Shown here: piece after piece, positions 1 through 7,218 of the stretch
Layout: each line of letters opens with the position of its first letter
Position numbering within the stretch: the stretch's first letter is position 1
Source of the DNA: Bacillota bacterium
Lineage (GTDB): Bacteria > Bacillota > Clostridia > Oscillospirales > Ruminococcaceae
DNA length: 23,725 nucleotides
Direction of reading: 5' to 3'
Assembly: GCA_023431215.1 (NCBI GenBank)
Contig: JAEYXR010000017.1
Span: 1-23,725 of the forward strand
The notes under the pieces: model-generated
Database searches by the model: none
The model's input: the letters and a program-made list of their open reading frames with translations, nothing else
What the model was told of the DNA's origin: nothing
Made by a program: the position numbers and the translations under genes

Positions 1-719
1 GTATATGCCTTGTTGCCTGTGGCAGGCATGGTCAGCTTGGCAATGTTAACATCGTCTGCCACAACACCGCCGTAGTAGCTGCGGCTGTAAAGAGGAATCT
101 TTGGTTTTTCTACCCCAAAAAACAAATTAAGCAAACCACCGCTGATGCTGTTGAGCTCAATATCATTGGGTGCTTTTTCTGCCGAGGTCATCAAAATTTG
201 GTTGGACGTGGTCCAGCCTACATAGTTTTTTAAGTCACCGGACGCTTCATCAGGCTTGGGGGCCACATAGGCCACAGGTAGTGTATAGCCCTTGGCAGAA
301 GCGCCGGAATTTCCTATACTTGCTCTTGCCTCAAAAAGCCAGACGGTATAATCGGTAGCCGTGCCGGAAATATCGGTGGCGGTGCGCTGGGCAGAACTGA
401 TGTTGACCGTAACACTGCCGATGCTGTTGTCAGGGCTTGAGGAAAAATCCCCGCTTTGGGTGAGATAAATGGGCTTTGTGGTAACAGGGTTTGTCATATC
501 AAACTCCCCAACTGTTTGGGGAAAGGTTTTTGCGGCAATTTCTACCCCTGCTCTGGCCAGATAATCGGCCTGTGCATGCTGCATATCCAGGTTGGAAAAG
601 TGAAGCTGGTTGGAGGAAAACACAAATAATCCGGTAGCAAGGATGGCAATAACCACCATCAGCCCCAGTACCATGCCCAGTGCCATGCCTTTTTGCTCTT
701 TCAGCTTTTCTCTCAGCAC
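1..719 (-). CDS. PilX-like minor pilin / pilus assembly protein (3' end beyond window)
   Basis: This reading frame starts with GTG at 719, with AGGAGG about 8 bases upstream, and stays open to the left edge (239 codons visible, C-terminus missing). The N-terminus is a short basic segment (LREKLKEQKG) followed by one long hydrophobic helix (about residues 11-33), then an AxADYLARAGVEIA stretch. This pattern is typical of PilX_N/GspK-like minor pilins that help start pilus assembly at the membrane. Unlike major pilins it has no Glu at position +5 after the Gly of the putative prepilin cleavage site. The rest is a soluble, Ser/Gly/Thr-rich domain with no motif I recognise. It is the last visible gene of the pilus operon, 51 bases after pilB. 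The family call rests on the N-terminus and context only. Confidence 0.7.
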   Translation of the reverse strand, partial: MLREKLKEQKGMALGMVLGLMVVIAILATGLFVFSSNQLHFSNLDMQHAQADYLARAGVEIAAKTFPQTVGEFDMTNPVTTKPIYLTQSGDFSSSPDNSIGSVTVNISSAQRTATDISGTATDYTVWLFEARASIGNSGASAKGYTLPVAYVAPKPDEASGDLKNYVGWTTSNQILMTSAEKAPNDIELNSISGGLLNLFFGVEKPKIPLYSRSYYGGVVADDVNIAKLTMPATGNKAY

Positions 720-770
720 CTTGCTTCCTCCTTTTCCTGTTTTACTAGGTTGCTATTCAGCATACAACCG

Positions 771-2453
771 CTACACCACAACCCGCAGCAGCTCCTCCAG
801 AGAGGTCAGCCCCTGACGCACTTTTTCAAAACCATCCTGACGCAGGGTAGTCATCCCCTGCTCCATGGCCATTGTTTTAATGGCATGGTTAGATTCTTTG
901 GCAAGTATCATCTGCTGTATTTCTTCGCTTACCTGCAAAAACTCATAAACGCCGCGGCGTCCCCGGTAGCCGGTATGGCTGCAGGATAAACACCCGTGGG
1001 GCTCGTACAGGGTAACCTGCTCCTCGTCGTCGGCTAAAGGAAAATCAGGCACCAGCTCCAGCAGCTTTTGGCGGCTGATGGTATAGGGCTGCTTACAGCG
1101 GGGACACAGCACACGAACCAAACGCTGGGCAACTACGCCCACCAGTGAGGAGGCCGTTAAAAATGCCTCTACGCCCATTTCTCCCAGGCGGGTTACGGCG
1201 CTTGCGGCATCGTTGGTATGCAGGGTAGAAAGCACAAAGTGCCCGGTGAGTGCCGATTCCACCGCAATTTTGGCAGTTTCTTTGTCGCGAATCTCACCAA
1301 TCATGATAATATCCGGGTCGCTGCGCAAAATGGAGCGCAAGCCGGAAGCAAAGGTCATCCCTGCTTTTTGGTTCATCTGCACCTGGTTAATACCGTCCAT
1401 GCGGCGCTCTATGGGGTCTTCCAGAGTAATGACATTTTTGGTGGGCGTATTAAGGTTTGCAAGAGAAGCATACAGCGTGGTAGACTTACCGCTGCCCGTT
1501 GGCCCCGTAACCAGCAAAAAGCCATAGGGCAAATGGATGGTTTCCATGTAACGCTTGTGGTCAATATCCGGAAAGCCCAACTGGTCAATGGTAATAAGGC
1601 TGCTGCTGCGGTTAAGCAAACGCATGGTAACACGCTCTCCGTAGGCAGAGGGCAGCGATGCAATACGCAGGTCAATGACCTTGCCGTCCACCTTTACCGT
1701 GGCACGACCATCCTGAGGAATGCGCCGCTCGGCAATGTCCATGCCTGCCATTACCTTGATGCGGGAAACCACAGGAGCATGCATACGGGTAGGCTGCTGC
1801 ATAATTTCGTGCAATACACCATCAATGCGAAAACGTACCCGCATATTTTTTTCCTGAGGCTCTATGTGAATATCACTGGCACCGGAGCGTATGGCACTGT
1901 TGACAATCTGGCTTGCCAAAAGCACAGCGGGCTTATCCACCGTATCGGCAGAGGTGCCGCTCAGCTCCTCCAGCTCCTCCAGCTCATCTTCGCCGCTGTC
2001 CACCTCGGTCATCAAATTGCTGTACTGGTCTACCACTGCACGCAGCTCGTCATCTGACACCACTACGGGACGTATTTTATACCCGGTAATGAGACTTAGG
2101 TCGTCAATTGCTAAAATATCATTGGGATTAAGCATGGCTACCAGCAGTTCGTCTCCCTCAAAGGCGATAGCCACCGCAGAATAGCGCTTACTCAGCTCCG
2201 GCGGAATCAGTCCCACTGCTGTCATATCCATCTGGCGGTTATTCAGCGAAATCAGGTCATACCCGGTAATTTGACTCATCGCCCGGGCAATATCTTCATC
2301 GGTGCAAAATCCCAATTGAACCATGGCCTGACCCAAACGAAGCTGAGCCCCTTCCTGGGCCTTTTCTTTTTGATAGGCCAATGCCTGGCTTAGCTGTTCT
2401 TTTGTGATGATTCCGGTTTCCTCCAGCCTAAGCCCCAGGGGAATTTTCACCAT
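771..2453 (-). CDS. pilB: Type IV pilus assembly ATPase PilB (GspE/T2SSE family)
   Basis: This 560-residue cytoplasmic hexameric ATPase should power pilus extension by driving PilC. An N-terminal T2SSE_N (MshEN-like) region spans about residues 1-150, followed by an acidic linker (about 153-165). The motor domain has Walker A GPTGSGKST at about 317-325, an Asp box LEDPIE near 344-349, Walker B DIIMIGEIRD near 381-390 and a His box GHFVLSTLHTND near 404-415. Two CxxC pairs (Cys450/453 and Cys488/491) form the zinc-binding site characteristic of PilB/GspE and absent from PilT. The ATG at 2453 follows AGAGGA with good spacing. Length is normal. It sits between pilO and the PilX-like gene, with 162 bases before it that could hold an internal promoter. 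MshEN-type N-domains in some relatives bind c-di-GMP; whether this one does is unknown. Confidence 0.95.
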   Translation of the reverse strand: MVKIPLGLRLEETGIITKEQLSQALAYQKEKAQEGAQLRLGQAMVQLGFCTDEDIARAMSQITGYDLISLNNRQMDMTAVGLIPPELSKRYSAVAIAFEGDELLVAMLNPNDILAIDDLSLITGYKIRPVVVSDDELRAVVDQYSNLMTEVDSGEDELEELEELSGTSADTVDKPAVLLASQIVNSAIRSGASDIHIEPQEKNMRVRFRIDGVLHEIMQQPTRMHAPVVSRIKVMAGMDIAERRIPQDGRATVKVDGKVIDLRIASLPSAYGERVTMRLLNRSSSLITIDQLGFPDIDHKRYMETIHLPYGFLLVTGPTGSGKSTTLYASLANLNTPTKNVITLEDPIERRMDGINQVQMNQKAGMTFASGLRSILRSDPDIIMIGEIRDKETAKIAVESALTGHFVLSTLHTNDAASAVTRLGEMGVEAFLTASSLVGVVAQRLVRVLCPRCKQPYTISRQKLLELVPDFPLADDEEQVTLYEPHGCLSCSHTGYRGRRGVYEFLQVSEEIQQMILAKESNHAIKTMAMEQGMTTLRQDGFEKVRQGLTSLEELLRVVV

Positions 2454-2615
2454 TTTAAGTTCCTCTTTTCATTTTAACAAAAGCTTTGCATCACTTACGA
2501 AACATGATAATCATGCTGACTATTTTTATGTCCTAAAAGACTTTATGGGTACTTCCTTGCTCATAAGCTTTTCTGTTTACATGCATGCGCCAAAGACAGA
2601 GGCGCAATTGCTCCC
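2454..2615 (-). other. 162-base pilO-pilB gap with a palindrome and a small hairpin
   Basis: This is the longest gap inside the pilus operon. Just after the pilO stop there is a 6-bp stem, TGCGCC/GGCGCA (2586-2606, 9-base loop), without a T-tract. Further on there is a 13-base perfect palindrome, CATGATAATCATG (2503-2515), about 50 bases before the pilB start. I see no convincing -35/-10 pair and no small ORF with a ribosome site. It could be an internal regulatory region for pilB or simple spacer. Confidence 0.35.
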
Positions 2616-3143
2616 CTAACGGTAGTACACTGCCACAGATGCCTGCACATCCAAATCGTTGGCTTTTCTACTGGTGATGGCAAGCTTGTTGACAGAAACC
2701 AGGCGCTGCCCAAAGCGCAGCTCCTCCAACAGAGGCATCACTTTTTCGTAGCCCCCCTGGAGTGTCAGTTCCATGGGTAATACATTGAGATTGTAAGCAG
2801 CAGTTTTTTCTCCAAAGCTGATGAGAGAAGCTGTTACGCCATACTCATTGCAAAGGGTTTGCAGCTGTAGCAAAAGATCGTTTTGATTTAGGTCCTTTGG
2901 CAAAAGCTGCTGATACCGCTCCAGCTGTGCCATCGTTTCCTTGCTATTTTGGGCAAGGCTTTGCAAATAGTTTAGCTCCTGATAAGAAGCCTCCAGAGCA
3001 GCCTGAGTTTCCTTTATTTTTGCAGAGCGTTCCACAATACCCATGACGCTCCAGGCAAGCAGTCCTACGGACAGCCCCACGGCAAGCACCAGCGCCACCA
3101 GCCCCAGAAGGGTTTTATTTTCTTTCAGTTCGTTCCATTTCAT
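2616..3143 (-). CDS. pilO: Type IV pilus inner-membrane alignment protein PilO-like
   Basis: This protein of about 175 residues has a short cytoplasmic N-terminus, one membrane helix (about residues 12-32, LLGLVALVLAVGLSVGLLAW), a predicted coiled coil (about 35-85) and an alpha/beta C-terminal domain. That is the layout of PilO, which pairs with PilN in the PilMNOP platform. I start it at the ATG at 3143 because GGAGGGG lies 6 bases upstream. The longer frame from 3161 would begin inside the pilN stop and has no ribosome site of its own. Sequence conservation in this family is weak, so the assignment rests on topology and position directly after pilM-pilN. Confidence 0.85.
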   Translation of the reverse strand: MKWNELKENKTLLGLVALVLAVGLSVGLLAWSVMGIVERSAKIKETQAALEASYQELNYLQSLAQNSKETMAQLERYQQLLPKDLNQNDLLLQLQTLCNEYGVTASLISFGEKTAAYNLNVLPMELTLQGGYEKVMPLLEELRFGQRLVSVNKLAITSRKANDLDVQASVAVYYR

Positions 3144-3157
3144 TGTTATCCCCTCCG

Positions 3158-3706
3158 TCATTTGGATGCTGCCAGAGTAACTGTAAGGGTAAATTGAACA
3201 CTGCCGTCATTTTCAGAGGACTCGGGACAATACACCGATGTTACCATGTTGCTATTTTGCAGTAGGGTAATGGCACGGGAGATATCGCTGTGCAGATTAC
3301 CTGCGCACTGCAGCTTTAGGGTACGTACTCCATCTGCCTGCTGCTCGGTGGTTAAGGATTCAATCCATACGCCCCCGGGCAATGCTTTGGCAATTTCGTT
3401 AATTGCCCCCAACCATTCCTGGTCGCCCTTCACCACTGCAGCTTCATATCCCTTTAGAGTGGTCAGCTCTTCGTATATTCCTTTATACTGGGCAAGAGCT
3501 GTCATTTGCTGCTGTATCTCGGCATTTTGATGCTTTAATGCTGATAGACGTGCGTTTTGCAGTAATCCTGCGGCACTTGTTATCACCAGCACTGCCACAA
3601 AAGCCAGGAGCACCATGGTGAGTGCCCTTCGTGCTTTGCTCAGCTTTGCCAGCTGTTTCTGCTCCTGCTGATACCACGAGGGCAGAAGGCTAACATACTC
3701 TTTCAT
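3158..3706 (-). CDS. pilN: Type IV pilus alignment protein PilN-like
   Basis: This 182-residue bitopic membrane protein begins MKEYVSLLPSWYQQEQ. The conserved VSLLP-type N-terminal peptide is what PilM grips in characterised systems (compare the INLLP motif of PilN). A membrane helix follows at about residues 27-50, then a coiled coil (about 52-85) and a ferredoxin-like domain containing GGVWIESLT. It starts 3 bases after pilM stops, using GGGGG at the end of pilM as ribosome site, and its stop lies just upstream of the pilO ATG. It should form a heterodimer with PilO and link cytoplasmic PilM to the extracytoplasmic part of the machine. Confidence 0.88.
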   Translation of the reverse strand: MKEYVSLLPSWYQQEQKQLAKLSKARRALTMVLLAFVAVLVITSAAGLLQNARLSALKHQNAEIQQQMTALAQYKGIYEELTTLKGYEAAVVKGDQEWLGAINEIAKALPGGVWIESLTTEQQADGVRTLKLQCAGNLHSDISRAITLLQNSNMVTSVYCPESSENDGSVQFTLTVTLAASK

Positions 3707-3709
3707 TCT

Positions 3710-4723
3710 TTATTCCCCCAGTCCTCTGATTGCCAGGCTTACACAATTGGCATAATAACGCGGGTCTGTCTGCAGCAGTCCCGGGTAAGGCAGCGGGGCC
3801 TCTACCGGAATATAAAATTCCTGCGCAACAACGTCTGCCAGATTTTCCATCCCGGACATAGGGCCGCTAAGGATAATCTTATCCACATTGATGGAACGCT
3901 GCGTGGAAAAAAAGCTGATAGAGGTTCTTAGGTCTCCTACCAGCTGATCGGCCAGCTGCTGGATGTTATCCTTTAAAAACTCGTCGGTTTCACCTTGCTG
4001 GCTCAGGGTGACATCGTTGCCTGCCACAGCAGTTACCAGCTGATACCTCTTTTTCACATTCTCCAAATAAACAGATGGAATGGGTACTGTACGGGTCATC
4101 AGTACCGTTTTGCCCTTGCAGATAAGCATACTGATGGTTTCATAGTCTATATCTGCCAGCAAAAACACCTCATCGCCAGATGGCATGGCATCTGTTGCGG
4201 TGCGATGTGCTGCCAGCAGGGTAACATCAATGTCCGCCACCACGCGTTTGGCAGCTTTGGCAAGGGCTATGGTATTTTCTACAAAGTCCCGCCTGGCGCC
4301 TACAAGCAAAACATTTACCAAAGAACGGCCTTCCTCACTGGTTTCATCACACAGCAGATAATCCAGCACCAGGTCAGACACCGGAATGGGAATGGCCTGC
4401 TGCGCCTGATAACGGATTACGCTGTCCATTTTGTCTGCCGGCGCTTTGGGAAAGGAGGATAGACGCATCAGTACATTTTGATTTTTGGCACCAATCACCA
4501 CAGGAGCATCAGAAAAACCACCGTTTTTCCAAAGGTCACCCAACAGCCGCGCCGCTTTTGGAATATCTGTAAGGATGCCATCCTTCACCAAGCCCTCAGG
4601 CATTGGAACCCAGCCATAAGCCTCCAGGGTAGGATTCTTTTTGCTGCCGGACAGCTCTACAGCTCTGATTTGCGCTGCGTCTATAATCATGCCGATTGCA
4701 CGCTTTTTGTTATCCCTTGCCAT
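3710..4723 (-). CDS. pilM: Type IV pilus assembly actin-like protein PilM
   Basis: This 337-residue cytoplasmic protein is of the actin/FtsA-like PilM family. Visible features are an N-terminal IGMIIDAAQIRAVEL strand (phosphate-1-like region), a conserved RYQAQQAIPIPVSDLVLDY segment (about residues 104-122), a LLVGARRDFVENTI motif (phosphate/adenosine region), DIDVTLLAAHR, and a C-terminal IILSGPMSGMENLAD nucleotide-binding loop. PilM forms a ring under the inner membrane that binds the PilN N-terminal peptide. The ATG at 4723 follows GGGAGG with 8-base spacing. The gene lies between pilC and pilN in the operon. Length is close to the family norm of about 350. Confidence 0.93.
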   Translation of the reverse strand: MARDNKKRAIGMIIDAAQIRAVELSGSKKNPTLEAYGWVPMPEGLVKDGILTDIPKAARLLGDLWKNGGFSDAPVVIGAKNQNVLMRLSSFPKAPADKMDSVIRYQAQQAIPIPVSDLVLDYLLCDETSEEGRSLVNVLLVGARRDFVENTIALAKAAKRVVADIDVTLLAAHRTATDAMPSGDEVFLLADIDYETISMLICKGKTVLMTRTVPIPSVYLENVKKRYQLVTAVAGNDVTLSQQGETDEFLKDNIQQLADQLVGDLRTSISFFSTQRSINVDKIILSGPMSGMENLADVVAQEFYIPVEAPLPYPGLLQTDPRYYANCVSLAIRGLGE

Positions 4724-4810
4724 AATGTTGGCCTCCCTTATTTGCAGCGTAATTTGCGCCGGTATGGTTTCTCTGTTTGATGTTACTCTGAGCTTTCCTT
4801 AGTGCCGCTT

Positions 4811-6007
4811 TTATGCGGTAACTGCAGTAAAGATGGGCAGATACAAGCTAAGCAGCATGCCGCCTACTACAATACCAATGAGCACCAGCATAATAGGTTC
4901 AATGAGGCTACCCAGGCTTTTGGTCATAGTGGCCACATCGTCCTCATAAAATTCTGCTACACGGTCCAGCAAATCCGGAAGCGTACCTGCCTCCTCACCA
5001 ACGGCTACCATATTAATGACCATGGGAGGAAACAGCCCGCTTTCTTCCAGCGGCTGAGAAATATTTTTACCGGCTTCTATTTTATCAATTGCTTCTGTTA
5101 CCGCTTCGGCAATCAAAGCACTGCCTGAGGTAGGTCCGGCACTTTCCAGCGCCTGCACCACGGGAATACCACCCTGCAGCAAGGTTGCCAGTGTGCGGGA
5201 AAACCGCGCGATAATAGATTTTTGAATAATAGGACCAAACAGTGGAATGGTCATTTTGTGTTCTTCCCAAATACGCCGACCCACAGGCCCCTTGGCAAAT
5301 GCCATTACCCCCCAAACCACCAGTGCCACACCTACCAGCCAAAGGTACGAGTAGGTACGGATGCTGTGAGAAAGGGTAAAGGAAAACTGAGTAATGGCCG
5401 GAATGGGGGTGCCTTTGGGGATAAAGCCTTCAAATATGGGTACCAGGCCTACCAGCATAGCCACAAACATCAATACCGCAAAGGATCCAATCATTTTGGG
5501 ATAGGATGTGGCGGCCTTGATGTTGTCATTAAGTTGCTTTTCTTTTTGCAGCTGTACCGAAAGACGTGTTAGCGAAGTTTCCAAAATACCGCCCAGTTCA
5601 CCGGCACCTATCATAGCCACATACAAGGATGGAAACACCTTGGGGTGCTGGCGAAAGGCGTCCTGAAGATTGGAGCCGCCTTCTACCATGCTGGCAATGT
5701 CCTCCAGCGCAGCCCGCAAAGTGGGGTTCTCGGTTTGGCGGGACAAGGTGGTAAGCGATTGGGTAACAGGAATACCTGCACCCAGCATTGCCGCCATTTG
5801 GCGAGAAAACAATGCAAGATCTGCAACCTTTACCTTTTTGGTACGTGTAAAATTTTTCTTTTTTGCTTCCCGCTGTTCGGCAAGCTCCATAACCACCAAA
5901 CCAGTCTCGGAAAGGCGCGCCAAAGCCGACGGCTCATCTGCCGCCATAATATGTCCCGAAATAATACCGCCTTGACGGTTCATCGCTTCATATTGAAATG
6001 TCGCCAC
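4811..6007 (-). CDS. pilC: Type IV pilus platform protein PilC (GspF family)
   Basis: This 398-residue polytopic membrane protein has two repeated T2SSF domains. The first (about residues 60-185) contains FSRQMAAMLGAGIPVTQSL and GELGGILETSL; the second (about 265-390) contains FSRTLATLLQGGIPVVQAL and GEEAGTLPDLL. Membrane helices lie at about 170-192, 218-240 and 368-392. PilC is the rotor on which PilB and PilT act to insert or remove pilin subunits. The start is GTG at 6007, with AGGGGG about 9 bases upstream; the next residues (ATFQYEAMNRQG) match the family's usual start (YxxxxxxG). It lies 45 bases downstream of pilT and shows no oddities. Confidence 0.95.
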   Translation of the reverse strand: MATFQYEAMNRQGGIISGHIMAADEPSALARLSETGLVVMELAEQREAKKKNFTRTKKVKVADLALFSRQMAAMLGAGIPVTQSLTTLSRQTENPTLRAALEDIASMVEGGSNLQDAFRQHPKVFPSLYVAMIGAGELGGILETSLTRLSVQLQKEKQLNDNIKAATSYPKMIGSFAVLMFVAMLVGLVPIFEGFIPKGTPIPAITQFSFTLSHSIRTYSYLWLVGVALVVWGVMAFAKGPVGRRIWEEHKMTIPLFGPIIQKSIIARFSRTLATLLQGGIPVVQALESAGPTSGSALIAEAVTEAIDKIEAGKNISQPLEESGLFPPMVINMVAVGEEAGTLPDLLDRVAEFYEDDVATMTKSLGSLIEPIMLVLIGIVVGGMLLSLYLPIFTAVTA

Positions 6008-6052
6008 TGGCGTTAGCCCCCTTTGACAAAAATAACAAAAGTGGGTACAGGC

Positions 6053-7144
6053 TTAAAAGGCATTTTGAGCCAGCCGCTGTACTTCCTTTAAATCTACACA
6101 ATACTGTATCATATCGCCATGAGAAATTCTGCCCTGAGCAAACAGTCTTGCGAGTGCTTGATCCATGGTCTGCATTCCCTGCGCCTGACCTGTTTGGATT
6201 GCACTATAAAGCTGGTGCTCTCTACTTTCACGTATCATGGAGCGAACGGGAGGCGAGTCCACCATATATTCCAGTGCCGCCACCCGGCCGCCGCCTGTAG
6301 CTGGCAGCAGCTGCTGAGAAATAATTGCACGAAGTGAACCCGACAGCTGCTGGCGCACCTGCGCCTGAGCATCCGGCGGAAAAGAGTCTACAATACGGGA
6401 GATGGAGAGCGGGGCTGTTTGGGTATGGAGAGTAGAGATTACCAAATGTCCCGTCTCGGCAGCGGTAAGAGCAATGGAAATGCTCTCTAAGTCCCGCATT
6501 TCACCAATCATTATGACATCGGGATCATGGCGCAGCGATTGGCGAAGTGCCGCTGCAAAGCTATGGGTATCCGTTCCCACTTCACGCTGACGTACCGTTG
6601 ACTTTTTGTGGGTATGTAAAAATTCTATGGGATCCTCAATGGTAATGATGTTTGCCTGCCGGGTGCTGTTGATGCGGTCAATGATGGCTGCCAGAGTGGT
6701 TGACTTGCCGCTGCCTGTGGGGCCTGTTACCAAAATAAGCCCTCGGGTCAGGGTGCAAAGCCGCTCTACATCATCAGGTAAGCCCAGCTTTTCCAGCATT
6801 GGCAGCTCAAAGGGAACAATGCGAAATACGGCAGCCAAAGTTCCCCGCTGTACAATAACATTGCCACGAAAACGGGCGCACCCCGGAATGGCATAAGAGA
6901 AATCCAGCTCCCAGCGTTCCAACAGCTCTTTTTGCTGTTCGGGAGACAGCAGCTGCAGCAGCAGGTTTTCCATATCCTGGGCAAGCAGCGGAGGGAGCTC
7001 CATGGGACAAATTTTGCCATTGATGCGTAAACAGGGTGGCCGGGCCACGACCAAATGAAGATCCGAAGACTTCTCGGCCACTGCCGCCTTCAGCAAATCC
7101 TGTATGGTTTGAGGATATTGCGATGGTAGGTTGGTCCAATGCAT
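6053..7144 (-). CDS. pilT: Type IV pilus retraction ATPase PilT
   Basis: This hexameric cytoplasmic ATPase of about 363 residues should power pilus retraction and so twitching. Walker A GPTGSGKST lies at about residues 141-149, an ITIEDPIEF Asp box at about 167-175, Walker B DVIMIGEMRD at about 209-218 and a GHLVISTLHT His box at about 232-241. Near the C-terminus, VRSMIRESREHQLYSAI corresponds to the AIRNLIRE region needed for retraction in PilT. It lacks the CxxC pairs of PilB, which separates the two. I choose ATG at 7144 because AAAGGAG lies 8 bases upstream; a TTG extension to 7174 would include that ribosome site. A paired extension and retraction ATPase set suggests a dynamic, T4aP-like pilus. 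Confidence 0.94.
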   Translation of the reverse strand: MHWTNLPSQYPQTIQDLLKAAVAEKSSDLHLVVARPPCLRINGKICPMELPPLLAQDMENLLLQLLSPEQQKELLERWELDFSYAIPGCARFRGNVIVQRGTLAAVFRIVPFELPMLEKLGLPDDVERLCTLTRGLILVTGPTGSGKSTTLAAIIDRINSTRQANIITIEDPIEFLHTHKKSTVRQREVGTDTHSFAAALRQSLRHDPDVIMIGEMRDLESISIALTAAETGHLVISTLHTQTAPLSISRIVDSFPPDAQAQVRQQLSGSLRAIISQQLLPATGGGRVAALEYMVDSPPVRSMIRESREHQLYSAIQTGQAQGMQTMDQALARLFAQGRISHGDMIQYCVDLKEVQRLAQNAF

Positions 7145-7183
7145 AATAGATACTCCTTTTTGATCTTGCCCCAAAGCACCACT

Positions 7184-7208
7184 AAGGCGACCTGCGACAG
7201 ATCGCCTT
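7184..7208 (-). repeat. Intercistronic hairpin between secretin-like gene and pilT
   Basis: An 11-bp inverted repeat (AAGGCGATCTG / CAGGTCGCCTT on the minus strand, one G-U pair) closes on a 3-base TCG loop. It lies 11 bases after the secretin-like stop and before the pilT ribosome site. No T-tract follows, so it does not look like a normal intrinsic terminator. It may protect or define an mRNA 3' end. Confidence 0.75.
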
Positions 7209-7218
7209 GTGCGCCCAT

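Noticed and set aside
1218..2057. 279-residue open frame on the plus strand
   Set aside because: It lies wholly antisense to the motor domain of pilB, has no ribosome site and no recognisable domain. It is a by-product of pilB codon use.
7145..7174. TTG start adding 10 residues to PilT
   Set aside because: The added codons include the AAAGGAG that serves ATG 7144.
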